64,000 bases of DNA from Tritrichomonas musculus (taxonomy: Eukaryota; Parabasalia; Tritrichomonadida; Tritrichomonadidae). Shown here one piece after another: positions 1-11,191 of the stretch (its first letter is position 1; every line of letters begins with the position of its first letter). The stretch spans positions 1,426,001 through 1,490,000 of the forward strand of contig JAPFFF010000031.1 in NCBI GenBank assembly GCA_039105265.1. The letters run 5' to 3'. The notes under the pieces were generated by a model. That model saw only the letters and a list, made by a program, of their open reading frames with translations, was not told where the DNA came from and did not search any database. Position numbers and translations under genes: made by a program.

Positions 1-340
1 ATATTAGAAAACTTTAAACTTTTTCGAAAAGGTTTTTTTTCGCAAAAAAATAAATTTTTGGCAAACCCATTAGATATTTTTCAAAAAAATATTAAATTTT
101 GCTTAAATGTTTTTTATTGAAAACTAAAAGATATTTTACAAATCGATATAAGACATTTGATATGAAAATGTTGATCAAAAATTTTCAATTGAAAAAAAAA
201 AGCTTAACATTTTACTTCATTTTTTATTTGATTTACTAGTAATGGATGCTAGTTTTACTAGTAAATCTAATGGATGCTGGTTTTGTGACAGAAGAGAACA
301 ATGATTTTCTTTTTTTCAAGTTTCGGTCGAGTGATGATAC
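1..340. other. AT-rich intergenic sequence, no gene seen
   Basis: This stretch is very AT-rich with homopolymer runs. No open frame, RNA gene or inverted repeat could be supported. A short duplicated phrase around an ACTAGTAAATC-like sequence lies near 230-270. Confidence 0.5.
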
Positions 341-985
341 AATTCTTGAACAAAAATTTTTCAAATCTATTCTTACATTACACTTTTATTATTGATGTAT
401 TATTCTTATATTATTTATTTTTCATTTTCCCTTAAACTTTCATAACATATAATATTATTCAATTCTTGAACAAAAATTTTTCAAATCTATTCTTACACTA
501 CACTTTTATTATTGATGTATTATTCTTATATTATTTATTTTTCATTTTCCCTTAAAACTTTCATAACATATAATATTATTCAATTCTTGAACAAAAATTT
601 TTCAAATCTATTCTTAGATTACACTTTTATTATTGATGTATTATTCTTATATTATTTACTTTTCATTTTCCCTTAAAACTTTCATAACATATAATATTAT
701 TCAATTCCTTAACAAAAATTTTTCAAATCTATTCTTACATTACACTTTTATTATTGATGTATTATTCTTATATTATTTACTTTTCATTTTCCCTTAAACT
801 ATCATAACATATAATACTATTCAATTCCTTAACAAAAATTTTTCAAATCTATTCTTACACTACACTTTTATTATTGATGTATTATTCTTATATTATTTAC
901 TTTTCATTTTCCCTTCAACTTTCATAACATATAATATTATTCAATTCCTTAACAAAAATTTTTCAAATCTTTTCTCTCATTATAT
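341..985. repeat. 120-bp tandem repeat array, about five units
   Basis: Units start at about 341, 461, 582, 703 and 823, with a partial unit from 943. Each begins AATTCTTGAAC or AATTCCTTAAC, followed by AAAAATTTTTCAAATC. The period is 120-121 bp and units differ by only a few bases, so the array is young or kept uniform. No open frame runs through it. It lies just downstream of the transposase remnant and could be a subterminal array of that element or an independent satellite. Confidence 0.9.
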
Positions 986-1176
986 TGATAATCATAATAC
1001 ATCGTGTTTATGCTACTTATTTTTCTTCCACTCTCACAATATGATCAGATAAATTAATTTCAAAAATTTTTCTATATATTTGTTTAATACCTTTCATGTT
1101 GGATTCACCTCAAAAGAAGAGAAAAAAAATATATATTATATAAAGAAAATAAATGCTTTATTGATGATTATCAACC

Positions 1177-2370
1177 CTAGTCAGATGAATCCTCAAGGCT
1201 TGAAGAAACTGTCTTGTTAAATAATTTAATTCTCCTTTGTTTTTGAATCATTTGCTTTTCTTTGTTTTTTTGAATTTCTTCCTCAGTTGACTTGAAAAGC
1301 AATGCTCTATGCTTCAGGAAGAATTCTCGATCATCAAGCCTAAGAGGATGATCATTCATTAATTCATAATTGACCAAGGCACAGCAGGTCTTGAAGATCA
1401 TTTCGTACCGTCCATGAGATCCACGGTATTTGTCACCGATAATCCTATATCTTGACTTCAAGCGGCCGAAAAAGTTTTCGACAATGATTCTCACTTTCCC
1501 GAGTTTTTCGTTAAAGGCAAGTTGTTCTGGCGTCAAATTGAAATAAGTACCTTTAAACGGTGTAACTAAATTTTGAGAATCAGCATCTTGATAGCCTTTA
1601 TCGCCCATGATTAGCCTAGGTTCCGTCAAGTGATAGTCAAGAACATTTTCAGTGAAGTCATCGATATTTTGATCGAAAACAGCTTTATCATGGACTGAAC
1701 CTTCTACAGCTGTCACAATATGAAGAGCCATGCCTTTGATTGAAACAATCACTTGACTCTTAAGACAATATAGCGAGTGTTTCCCTGAATAGTATTTTGC
1801 ACATTGTTGCCAGTCAAGAAATGGCTTGCTAATTTGTTGAACTGTGGCATCTACGACATAACCACATTCTGGTATGGAAGGATCTGATTCTATACATCAA
1901 CTTTTGGCATTTTTAGTTATTAATTCTTCCTCAAGTTTTGGTCCTGCTGTAAATATAATTTTGCTAAAAAAGCTTTCAAATGTTGAAGGCTCAATTTGAA
2001 AGATAGATTTTAAATTTGCTGTTCTGGGATAATGCCTTAGGTAGTGGAGGAACATTAAAAATTGATCTATAATTGAGTACTTTGGTTTCCTTCCTCTTCC
2101 ATTAATTATGAAGCTGTTTTCTACTATGTGAAACAATTTCTTAAATTCATCTATTGTGAAGCCTGTGAAATTATAAAATGATTCTGGTGAGCTGCTGAAG
2201 TGATCAAATAAGGTATTTCTTTCATTTCTTTCATTAACTTCCTCCTCTTCTTCTTCGAGATGCCTCAGTTCAACTTGAGACATTGCTAGAGTATCATTCA
2301 GACGGTTTTCTTGTCTTATGGCAAGATGCTGGTTGTATTTATCTAGCTTAGATAAATTGAGAGATTTCAT
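1177..2370 (-). pseudogene. PIF/Harbinger-like DDE transposase, interrupted by one stop
   Basis: On the minus strand a single reading frame of about 397 codons runs from ATG at 2370 to 1177 and is interrupted only by an in-frame TGA at 1897-1899. The 5' part carries a helical region after an acidic EEEEEE-like stretch. The 3' part carries the DDE_Tnp_4-type core: a first Asp in YVVDATVQQ, a second in LIMGDKGYQD, and a Glu in IIVENFFGRLK. These are the usual signatures of PIF/Harbinger and related IS5-like transposases, which cut and paste DNA at terminal inverted repeats. A second protein (Myb-like), usual for Harbinger, was not found beside it, and terminal repeats were not identified. The single stop suggests recent inactivation; the TGA could be a changed Trp codon. 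Confidence 0.8.
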
Positions 2371-3660
2371 TCAGAAAAAAGTGAACTGAAAACATCAAAT
2401 ATGTTTTGATATTAAAATTTCTGATAAAAAAACGGATATTTCTTATAGAAAAAAGTCATATCTCATTATATAAAAGAAAGATTATATAAAAACGTATATT
2501 ATGAATTGTTCTATTGAAAAAAGAAAAGAAACGTATATATAAACAATTATTATAGTATAAATAAACATTACAAACATATTTCTTATTTTAATTGATATTA
2601 ATTAAAAAATAAAATTAGTTTTAGCCATTATAATTTTACAAAACAAAAAACTTTCTGTTAAAAAATTTTTTATACAATTTGAAAGGTTTATTAAAACTGT
2701 AAAATTATAATCAAAACAATATTTTCTATAAAAAATTTTTTTTTTTTTCAAATTATATAAAATTATTTTTTAAAACATATTTTTTCCAAAATTCTTTTTA
2801 TTTAAAAAAACATGTATTTAATCGGAATTTTTAGCATTTATTTTACAATTTGAGAAACATTTATTCTCTTTAGTTTTTTTGAAAAGCAAAACGCTATTTC
2901 GCAGCACTCTAATATAAAAAAAAAAAAAAAAAATTGTTTTTTGAATTAAGATAACCAGATTAGGATTCAATTTTTTTCAAAAAAATAATTTATTTTTATC
3001 TTAAATTCCTCTCTAAAAATATGTCTTTTTTATATTATATTTATCATTAATACTATCATTTAAAAATTATATTTTGAAAGAAAAATGATCTGTCGAGTGG
3101 ATAGAAGTTTCCATACCTTTTAACAAACTTTTTCGTAATATAACAATCTTTTTCAATAATAAGTGGGTTGAATACGCACAGCTCTAATAAAAATAAATAA
3201 ATAATATATAATAAAATCAGCTTTCTATTAATAATTTAGAGTTTTCATTTGAAGCATTAGCTAAATTTCAGGATATTCTGAATTGAAAAGGAAATCATGA
3301 TAGTTGTTGCTCATATAAATGTACTCTTGAAATGCACCAAGGACTATTTAGATATAATAATCATATTGAGCTATTTTTGGTAAAAGAAATAAGAAAGATA
3401 AAGATATTGCATTAAACAAATTTATTAAAAAAGCAGCATTTATGCGTTTATAGAATAAATACAGGAAAACAAATAGCTTTTATGCATCTCTTCTTTTATT
3501 TTCATCTTTAATTTGAGTCAATATCTTTCTGGATGGAAGGCTGAGGGGAAATACTTGCATGTTTACAAAATGTTCATTGATGTAATTTGTTTAAAAGATT
3601 TTGGGGAGGGAAATTGCTGAAAAATTAAGAATAAAAGTACTTTCTTAATAAGTGTCTGTT
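2371..3660. other. AT-rich intergenic sequence, no gene seen
   Basis: About 1.3 kb upstream of the transposase frame with many A and T runs, including a poly-A run near 2920-2932. Two related phrases containing CGCA..CTCTAATA occur near 2899 and 3177, but no element boundary could be drawn. No open frame longer than about 60 codons looks coding. Confidence 0.5.
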
Positions 3661-3780
3661 TATAAATTTGAAAAATCGTATTTTCACGGTAAAAAAGTGC
3701 CAAAAATTTTTACGGTATTACAAGAGAGTTGATAATTTAAGGATAAAAAATTTATATAAATAAGTATTTTAAATAATTAA

Positions 3781-5086
3781 ATAGGGTGGTCAAATCGGCC
3801 CAAAATAATATTTTTTAAAAATCATGGGCCAAAATGTGGGCCAAGATGGGTTAATGTGGGTCAAAAATAATCAATAAATATCACATATATTTTTTTAAAT
3901 ATATAAATATATTAATATAATTATCGTTTTATATCTTTTTAAAAGTATTTTTTTCTGCTAATTTAATAAATTGAATGCGATAAAACTATATTAAATTATA
4001 TCTAATTTGATAGCTTTTTTATCGTTTTCATCAGAAATATTGAGTATCCAAAAAATAAATATATCTTCCTAAAAGTTTTTAATATTAAATAAACTAACCT
4101 ATTTTTATTATATATAATTGTCATAAATATAATTTAAATAAATAAAACAATAAAAAACATATATAAAATTTTGGCCCAAGTTAGCCCAAGTTGGCCCAAA
4201 TTTTTTGGGCTAACTTTTCTCACAAATTTTGAATAATTCAGAGGATATTTGGCAATTGAATTTGGGCCAACTTGGGCCAAAATTTTAAATTCAAAATAAA
4301 TTAATATATCTGTATATTTATATCTTCCTATGAAATTAAGAGGCTATTTAAGAATTAAAATAATAATAATTAAAGATATCCTTAATTATTATATTATTAT
4401 TTAACTTTTCATTAGTAAATATGAAATGTATTTCTAAAATTAGGATTTACTGGCATAAACAAAATGTTTAATGCAGCATTTTATTTTAAACATTTGAAAT
4501 ATTAAATTATCTGATAAAATTTATCATTTTTTTTCATATGTTGATCATTATTTTTGCACCAATTTTCATTTCAAAACATTTTTTTGAAGTAAAATCATAT
4601 AATTTTGTTAAAATGAGATGAATTAATATAATTATTCGATATGACTTTATCTTTTTATAGTTTAGGAAAAACATACAGAAATTTTCTGCGTGGTATAATT
4701 GTAATCAGATACCACTTGTTCGACTCAACCCTGTTCCTTATTTTTTTTATACTATTTAAAATAAAATTTATCTTAATTTAAAACTTTGTTAAACGCATCC
4801 AAAAGCTAAATATTGCATTCGTGCTATCTTAATTTTATTATATTCTGCTTTTAACTGAAATTCTTCAAAATTTTAAATATCAATAAGATGAGAAAAAAAA
4901 ATACAAGCAAATAAATCATATTGAATTAATCTAATATATTAGGGAAAATTCAAAATATATGAAATAATGAATTTGATCAACCCAATAAAAATACCTGTTT
5001 TATTTTAGGTAAAAAATTGACCTCAACGATCAATATTTTAAAAATTTTTCTCTTCTCCCTCCCCGCTCGACAACATTTTTCGCAAA

Positions 5087-5120
<34 letters not shown>

Positions 5121-5241
5121 CAATTATTTGACCTTTTTTGATCGTAATCGATTGAAAAAAATTGAGAGGATATTTGGTGACCCAATTACTACGTTTTTTT
5201 GACCCATTTTTCTTTTTTTAGCCCACCCAGTGCCACCCTAT
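3781..5241. mobile_element. 1.46-kb non-autonomous element with 6-bp TSD
   Basis: The element starts ATAGGGTGG and ends CCACCCTAT, and is bounded by AATTAA at 3775-3780 and 5242-5247. Inside, palindromic copies of a GGCCCAAGTTGGCCCAA-type sequence cluster near 3797-3850 and 4172-4280, as subterminal repeats do in many DNA transposons. A poly-A run of about 30 bases lies near 5090-5119. No plausible coding frame is present. It is inserted in the MULE-like element. Its superfamily is unknown. Confidence 0.75.
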
Positions 5242-5321
5242 AATTAAAGAAGTAAATAGGGTAAAATATGAGAACTTTTAATGATTATGGAAATGAGATT
5301 ATTGTTTGAGCTTTTTCCCAG

Positions 5322-5560
5322 CCACTACTTCGCTTCGCTCATAGTGGCTCAAGCAATCCGGATTGCTTGTATTTAGGCGCTCAGGGCCGCCCTCAACATT
5401 CGACCCGGCGATCGTTGTACGCCAGGCTCCCTTCAGGGACCGGGAAGGTGGAAAGAAGGGGGAAAAGAGGGGGCGGCTGGTCAGCCGCCCCCTCTTTTCC
5501 CCTTCCCTGGTCCTTCCCTCTTAACCTCCCCCGGCCTCCATATTTGCTCCGAAATAATCA
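5322..5560. repeat. GC-rich hairpin island
   Basis: About 240 bp of strongly GC-rich DNA in otherwise very AT-rich sequence. It contains three inverted repeats: arms GCCACTA/TAGTGGC around 5322-5347, AAGCAATCC/GGATTGCTT at 5352-5369, and a long imperfect stem centred near 5482 with inner arms GGGGGCGGCTG/CAGCCGCCCCC. An 86-codon frame (5367-5627) crosses it but follows the palindrome, so it is not called as a gene. After removal of nested insertions the island is the core of the MULE-like element. It may be captured foreign DNA or a structured non-coding cargo; its origin is unknown. Confidence 0.7.
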
Positions 5561-6063
5561 AAAATTTGCTGTTCTTGTGATTGTATTATGCTTTGTTAAC
5601 ATTTTCATACAAGCTGCTGGTCTTTAACTTTATCTGAATCTAGAATAAAAAATAAAAACAAGGATATGTGCGGGTAGACGATCAAAATACGTTATTTTAA
5701 TGATTAAAAAATATCTTTAAAAATGTAAAATTACTGAATTACTTTATAATAATATGTGAAAATAGATGAATAATATAGATATAAATGCATTTCATAATAT
5801 ATATATTTTTTTTTAATTGAAAAAAATTCTGAGAATAAAATTTTGGTTTCTTTATCTTTAAATTAGATAATTTTTTCTTTATAAATAATCATATAATAGC
5901 ATTTAATTTTGATATAGTTACTATATTCATTTTTATTTTTTGTTAAAATAAAAAACTATATCAATAACTTTATTTTTTTTTATCTTTAAAACTTTTCAAT
6001 GTATTTAATAATAAGTATCTGTATCCTATTATTTTTGGAGCAAAAATAAATTTAAAAAGTTAA

Positions 6064-7365
6064 TAGAGGTATTCATGTAGAGAAATTGACGAAATATTGT
6101 AATTTTGATCATATTTTCTTTATTTTTATTTTGTAACTAAGAATGAACTTTAATGGATAAGAATTTTATACTCCTATTTTTGAGATATTTCTATTTTTAT
6201 TTTTCTGAATAAGAATCGTTTTATAATTGAGAGGCTATATAATTTTTTTTATATAAAAATTGATGAAATATAAATATATATATAATTTTGTTTTATTAAT
6301 TATTATAGTATATATATTAATAACTTATTAATACTTATATGTTTAAAAAATATTTATTTTCTAGAGATACACTTGTTTATATATTTTTTATTTTTTATAA
6401 ATTTTTAACTTTTTCAGTTATTATATTTTTTATATTGAAATAATAAACATTTTTTATCCTAGTAGTATTGTTATTAAAACATTATTTTATTTTATATATA
6501 TAATATATATTATATTTTATATACTATTTAAATTTTAGATTTAAGTATTACATTATATATTAAATAGATAAATTAACAAAAAAAAAACAAAGAAAAATTC
6601 AATTAAACGATGATTTTTAATTGAATTTCTAAAAAAATATGTTGCTTTGTATTGTGATTATTTTTTGGTTTTCAATATATTAAATATTAAAGTTATTTTT
6701 ATAATATAGTGCATAATAATTTTACTATATAAAAAATATTTTTAATAATATTTTTAAGAAAATGAGGAAATTTAAATTTTTCAAGAATCACTTCACTATT
6801 AACTTCACTTCACCGAAAATAATCATCTCACGTCACTAAAAAAATAATAACGTACCAAAATACGATGAAAAATAATTCAAAATAATGCAAAATATAAAAT
6901 TACATTTTTCTTTAAAATGAGAGTATAGAGTAACTTATTTACATAATAAAATTTTTTTAAATATTTATTATTATTATATTGTACAATTAGTATATAATTA
7001 TTTCGTAAATCAATTGAGAAATAAGTCATTTTCTTAATTTTTTAATATAAATTTGCATTTAAATTTATATATTGCTAATAAATTGGATATATAACAGATA
7101 ATATATTTTAAAAATAAAATACAAAATATTATTATTGATTTGTAATTCATAAATATTTTATTTGACTCGAGATATAGATGAAACATTATTTTTTAAATTG
7201 TTTTTAAATTCTCAGCATCCATTAAAACCAATTATGGCAAATGTCAGTATTGGATATATAGAAGTAAATAATCTTAATATTTTTTCATAAGATAAAATAT
7301 TCATTCAATTAAAGTAAAAATAAAAAAATCAAATAACGAGTTTTCACTTCACATGAATACCTCTA
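6064..7365. mobile_element. 1.3-kb MITE, TAGAGGTATTCA family, 6-bp TSD
   Basis: Inverted ends TAGAGGTATTCATGT and its complement bound the element, flanked by AGTTAA at 6058-6063 and 7366-7371. The same terminal sequence with another 6-bp duplication occurs at 55278-56244, so this is a repeat family. No coding frame is seen. It lies inside the 8-bp-TSD element and is therefore the youngest of the three nesting layers here. Confidence 0.85.
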
Positions 7366-7469
7366 AGTTAATATATTATTAATATATTTTATTAAATTTT
7401 ATTATTAAATAAATATTATAATAAATTATATATTTAATAATAATTATCTTAATTTTTTTTCAATCTTAT

Positions 7470-7890
7470 AAGAATATTTTTAAATTCTTAATTTTTAAAT
7501 TAATTGTATTAATATCTCACTATTTAGCATTTTTTATTATGATAACAAATGCATATTTATATTTTAAATCTCTATTTAAATTAAATATAAAAGTTGGAAC
7601 GTGATCCGTTCTACAGTTTTTGTTTTTGTGGACATTCTTTATTTTCACCTTCTTTTTTGTTATTTTAATTTAATTATATGTATAAAATTTAATATATTTT
7701 AATCATATCTTAATATCTAACATTTTTTATTATAATAACAAATAAATATTTATCTTTTAAATTATATTTAACGTTAAGTATTAAAGTTGGAACGTGATCC
7801 GTTCTACAGTTTTTATTTTTTGCGTGTGTTTTCTATTTTACCCACACTTTTGTTATTTCAATTTTTGAAATAAGAGATTTTATATCAAAT
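7470..7890. repeat. Two copies of a 204-bp repeat
   Basis: A phrase beginning AAGTTGGAACGTGATCCGTT occurs at 7591 and again at 7795, and the sequence on both sides of it is also similar, giving a tandem duplication of about 204 bp. The phrase contains a small hairpin, GAACG/CGTTC. The repeat lies inside the 5664-8693 element and may be a subterminal array of it. Confidence 0.75.
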
Positions 7891-8071
7891 AGTTATAATA
7901 TTTTAATAATTAGCTTATTTTTCATATTAATAACATAACAATTATGTTTTATATTATATATTATATTTGAAATTAACCTATTACCTCCTTTGACTTTAAT
8001 ATATATTGAAAAAATGATAATTTATAAAGGGAAGAAAACATGCCATTTTTTTTTTATTAACTTAAATCCAA

Positions 8072-8338
8072 ATGAGCAAAGCAGGCTTTAATCCAAATAT
8101 TTCAAGGTATAATGAAATTCAATGCACGAAAAGATGTAGAGGTTTCGATTCATTGAATCAATGTGTTCATGAACTTGCCAAATCACAGGTATCAAAAAAT
8201 ATTTTGGAAAAATACGATAAAAATGAAATTCCTGTTTCTGGTAGGTCCCATCCAGGGGGGTCCTGTTTTAGCGAAAAATGGGATATTGAAAATGACAAAA
8301 CGATAGATTTAAATAGCATTTCACAAAGGTGTAGATAA
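8072..8338 (+). CDS. Hypothetical 88-residue frame inside a transposon
   Basis: An 88-codon frame with a clear ATG, polar composition and five cysteines. No family is recognised. It sits near the right end of the 8-bp-TSD element, and its base composition is less AT-rich than its surroundings, which is the reason for listing it. It could be a captured piece of a host gene, a remnant of the element's own gene, or chance. Confidence 0.3.
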   Translation: MSKAGFNPNISRYNEIQCTKRCRGFDSLNQCVHELAKSQVSKNILEKYDKNEIPVSGRSHPGGSCFSEKWDIENDKTIDLNSISQRCR

Positions 8339-8949
8339 TTAATTCATCATAACATATAGTATAAAGGCTCAAATGTTCAAAAATTGAAGCATGGCATATT
8401 TATTACAAAAACAAAAAAAAAAATTATTTTTTTTTCTTTTTAATCACATACTAAATAAATTAATAATTACTATATGTATATTTTTTTATTTTTATTATTT
8501 TTTTTTTTTTTTTTTTTGATAAGAAAACGATCATTTTAAAGTCAATTTAGAGTATAAAATAAATAATAAATATCGTTATAAATATTCAGCAATAATCTAT
8601 TTTTTTGTTATATATATTTATTTATTGTGTGTTTTATAATTATATTAGAATATGAAAACATATTACAGAATATTTATAGCTACCCGCACATATAAACAAG
8701 GAAATTTGTGTCACTTTTTTACCGTAAAAATTTTTGGCACTTTTTTACTGTGAAAATACGATTTTTCTATAAATTTTATCGAAGGCCATAACCGTAAAAT
8801 TATTATCAAAATAATTTGAATACTTTTTGCCTATAAAGTGCGCATTTACAGATCTATCTTTAAATAAAATTAACATTATCAAAAAATCTATTGTGCAATT
8901 AACAAATGCTCATCTATTTTTGTTTTTTTATATAAACCAATCTATTTTT

Positions 8950-9583
8950 CGTCGTATGTATTTACTGTGATTTTAGACCTTCGGTCTAAAACCCCAGTAA
9001 CTCAAGAATTTAAACCCATAACTTTAAACCCGAACATATTATTAAATTTTACAACACCACTGATTCATCACCCCTTCATAAATGATTTTAATAAATTTCA
9101 TCCTCAAATCTCAAAAGTCAAAAATTGAAAAACATAATTTTTATACGTAAATGCAAAAATGCATTAATTGAGAAGTCATTCAATTCATAATATTCGTTAG
9201 TAGCAAAAATGCAAAAATGCATTAATTGAGAAATCATTCAAATCATAAAATTCGTTAGTAGCATTAATTGAGAAGTCATTCAAATCAAAAAAGCTGCAAA
9301 AATGCATTAATTGAATGAAAAAATGCATTAATTGAAGGTGATTTTACGGTTATTATTTTAGAAATTTTTTCATAAAATTTTTTTAAAATCCGTTATTTGC
9401 AAAAATGCATTAATTGAATACTCTCACAAATTATAAAATTTTTTAAAATCCGTTATTTCCGAAATGTCTGATAATTTGAATACTCACATAAATCGAAAAA
9501 ATTTTTATAAATAAACGTTCACCACAAATTATAAAATAATTTTATCATTTATTTTTATATCACATGTCTCAAAAAAATAAATC
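8950..9583 (+). repeat. Left terminal inverted repeat of the Maverick
   Basis: The outer part (about 8950-9150) matches the reverse complement of 30780-30969 closely, including the palindromic AGACCTTCGGTCT. The inner part ends near 9583 with ATATCACATGTC, whose complement is found near 28230. This arm is longer than the insertion-free right arm because of an internal tandem array. Confidence 0.85.
9152..9420. repeat. Tandem array inside the left Maverick end
   Basis: A phrase GCAAAAATGCATTAATTGA recurs about five times, with related filler containing GAAGTCATTCAA and ATTCGTTAGTAGC. The right arm keeps essentially one copy, split by an insertion, so the array expanded on the left or contracted on the right. 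Tandem arrays in terminal repeats are common in Mavericks. Confidence 0.8.
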
Positions 9584-9651
9584 TCAAAAGTCAAATATTG
9601 AAAACATAAATTTTATACATAAATGATTAAATTTATTTTAATATAAAGAAT

Positions 9652-11084
9652 ATGTTAAAATTAAATAGAAATAATTTTAAAGGTTTGAAACTTGATAAAC
9701 TTAATAAATATATTGAATTAATTAATGAAAAACTTAACGTTACTCTTCATGAGTCGCCTTCATGGCAAGGTTCAGTTTCAAATTTAATGAAATTTTTAAA
9801 TGAAAATAATTATATACAACATGAAGGTTTGAGAATAAATGATAAATCAATTTCAAATTTTATTTCTAGATTAAATAATTTTCAAAACAAAAACGATAAT
9901 TTAAATTTTTTACCAATTAATAAAATGAATAAATCGAAAATTCCGCAATTAATAAATAATGTTTCTCAATTAAACCAAATGCGTGATCAATCATACGCTA
10001 GCTTGGCAGAAAATAACATTAATAAGAAAGACTTAACGAAAGCATTAACTGATATGGCGTTTTATCGTGAAAGAATGGAGGCAATTAAACCAACGAAAAA
10101 GGCTAAACAAAATAAATACGGTAATGTTGGTATGGATGACTTAATTAATGTTGTGGCTAAATTAAATCAAGATGTTAAACAAATTCGAGACGCTCAAAGT
10201 GTTGTAAGTGCGAATGAATGGATTAATCGACATGGATATAATGATTTATATGAAGCCACCGGTAAAGATTTAGATGGTGACGGAATTCCTGAAGTCGTCG
10301 TACAAACAAAAGAAGGAAAAAGCCTGTAATAGTTAATGGATTTACAACTGTTCCGTCATTATTCCCATATCGCAATGCTTATTATAAAACTTACCCATCT
10401 GTGGACCAACGTAAAGAAGCTCATAAACAAGGTATAAACTTAAGAGTATTTATTAATAATATATATCATCCTGAATTTGATGAAACAGGGCGTACAGTCA
10501 CTAATTATGCGGGTGAAAGTTGGCAAGACTTTGAAACAAAATTAAAAGCTGCTGGTATCGATGAAAAACACTTAATCAAACCAAAGAAACGTTCAACTTA
10601 TCAGGCATTTGTTGGTAAGTGTATTTCTCCTATTTATCAAGGTATTAAATACCTCAACGGTGTAAAATTACCATTTACACTTACACAAATGGCAACGGTT
10701 ATATGGAATCAATTTGCTTTACTTCCTGCAATGGTTTATGTTTATGGTGAAAGTGTTATGAATGTTAATGAGGATCAATGGAAGAATTTAAGAGGAAAGA
10801 AAGCAGTTAAAGAAGCTATTGAGTTCATAGTTCACGATTATTTAATTAATCCTGTAAAAATTGGTGAATTTGTACCTACTGCATGTGAAATGTGTAATAA
10901 ATCCGGACTACCAGTTGACCCTGAACATATTCCATTAGTTGCTAAAGCAACAATTGCAATAATACTTAAAGGAATAAATACATTACCTCCAAATCCAAGT
11001 GATTTTAATAAATGGTTTGATGCTAATGTTCAATCACAAGTACAAGCATTACAAACATCAGCAATCGTAGAAGAACCTGAATAA
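9652..11084 (+). pseudogene. Maverick conserved gene beside the ATPase, broken copy
   Basis: This region is the counterpart of the open gene at 61288-63330 in the second Maverick, with similarity along the C-terminal half. Shared features are a DLDGDGIPEVVV-like acidic loop (DVNGDNIPDIII in the other copy) and downstream SW-[RQ]-D and KLW/VIW helical segments. Function is unknown. It lies directly upstream of the packaging ATPase in both elements, which suggests a structural or DNA-packaging job. This copy looks broken. Confidence 0.7.
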
Positions 11085-11191
11085 TAAATTTTAAGAAATG
11101 TGTTAATATCTAATTTCAGTTAATGATTCATAAACATAAAAATATATTTTTATCAATAATTAAAATAAACTTTTACATTAATACATAGAAA

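Larger units (their letters stand above)
5664..8693. mobile_element. 3.0-kb element with 8-bp TSD (hAT-type spacing)
   Basis: The 14-bp inverted ends ATATGTGCGGGTAG (5664-5677) and CTACCCGCACATAT (8680-8693) are flanked by AAACAAGG at 5656-5663 and 8694-8701. An 8-bp duplication fits hAT and a few other superfamilies, but the end sequence does not settle which. No transposase is seen. The interior is extremely AT-rich and holds a nested element (6064-7365), a 204-bp tandem duplication and one short frame (8072-8338). It was inserted into the MULE-like element. Confidence 0.75.
3670..8767. mobile_element. MULE-like element (9-bp TSD) carrying nested insertions
   Basis: The ends are inverted repeats of 48 bp (3670-3717 and 8720-8767) that differ at one position and begin GAAAAATCGTATTTTCAC. 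They are flanked by the same 9-bp sequence TATAAATTT at 3661-3669 and 8768-8776. A 9-bp duplication is typical of Mutator-like elements, which are known in trichomonads; the family assignment is inference. The element is 5.1 kb only because other elements landed in it (3781-5241 and 5664-8693). The remaining body is about 0.6 kb and holds a GC-rich hairpin region. No transposase is present, so it is non-autonomous. Confidence 0.8.

Noticed and set aside
341-985. Possible CRISPR-like array
   Set aside because: Units are contiguous 120-bp repeats with no short repeat/unique spacer pattern, in a eukaryote-like genome.
5017-5202. 61-codon frame crossing a poly-A run
   Set aside because: Most of it is lysine from the A run; no start context or conserved content.
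5322-5560. tRNA or rRNA fragment in the GC-rich island
   Set aside because: The hairpins do not form a cloverleaf and no conserved T-loop (GTTCGAAT type) or rRNA phrase is present.
5367-5627. 86-codon GC-rich frame
   Set aside because: It is produced by the hairpin-rich GC island; the Pro/Gly/Arg content mirrors on both arms of the palindrome, so it is not convincing as protein.
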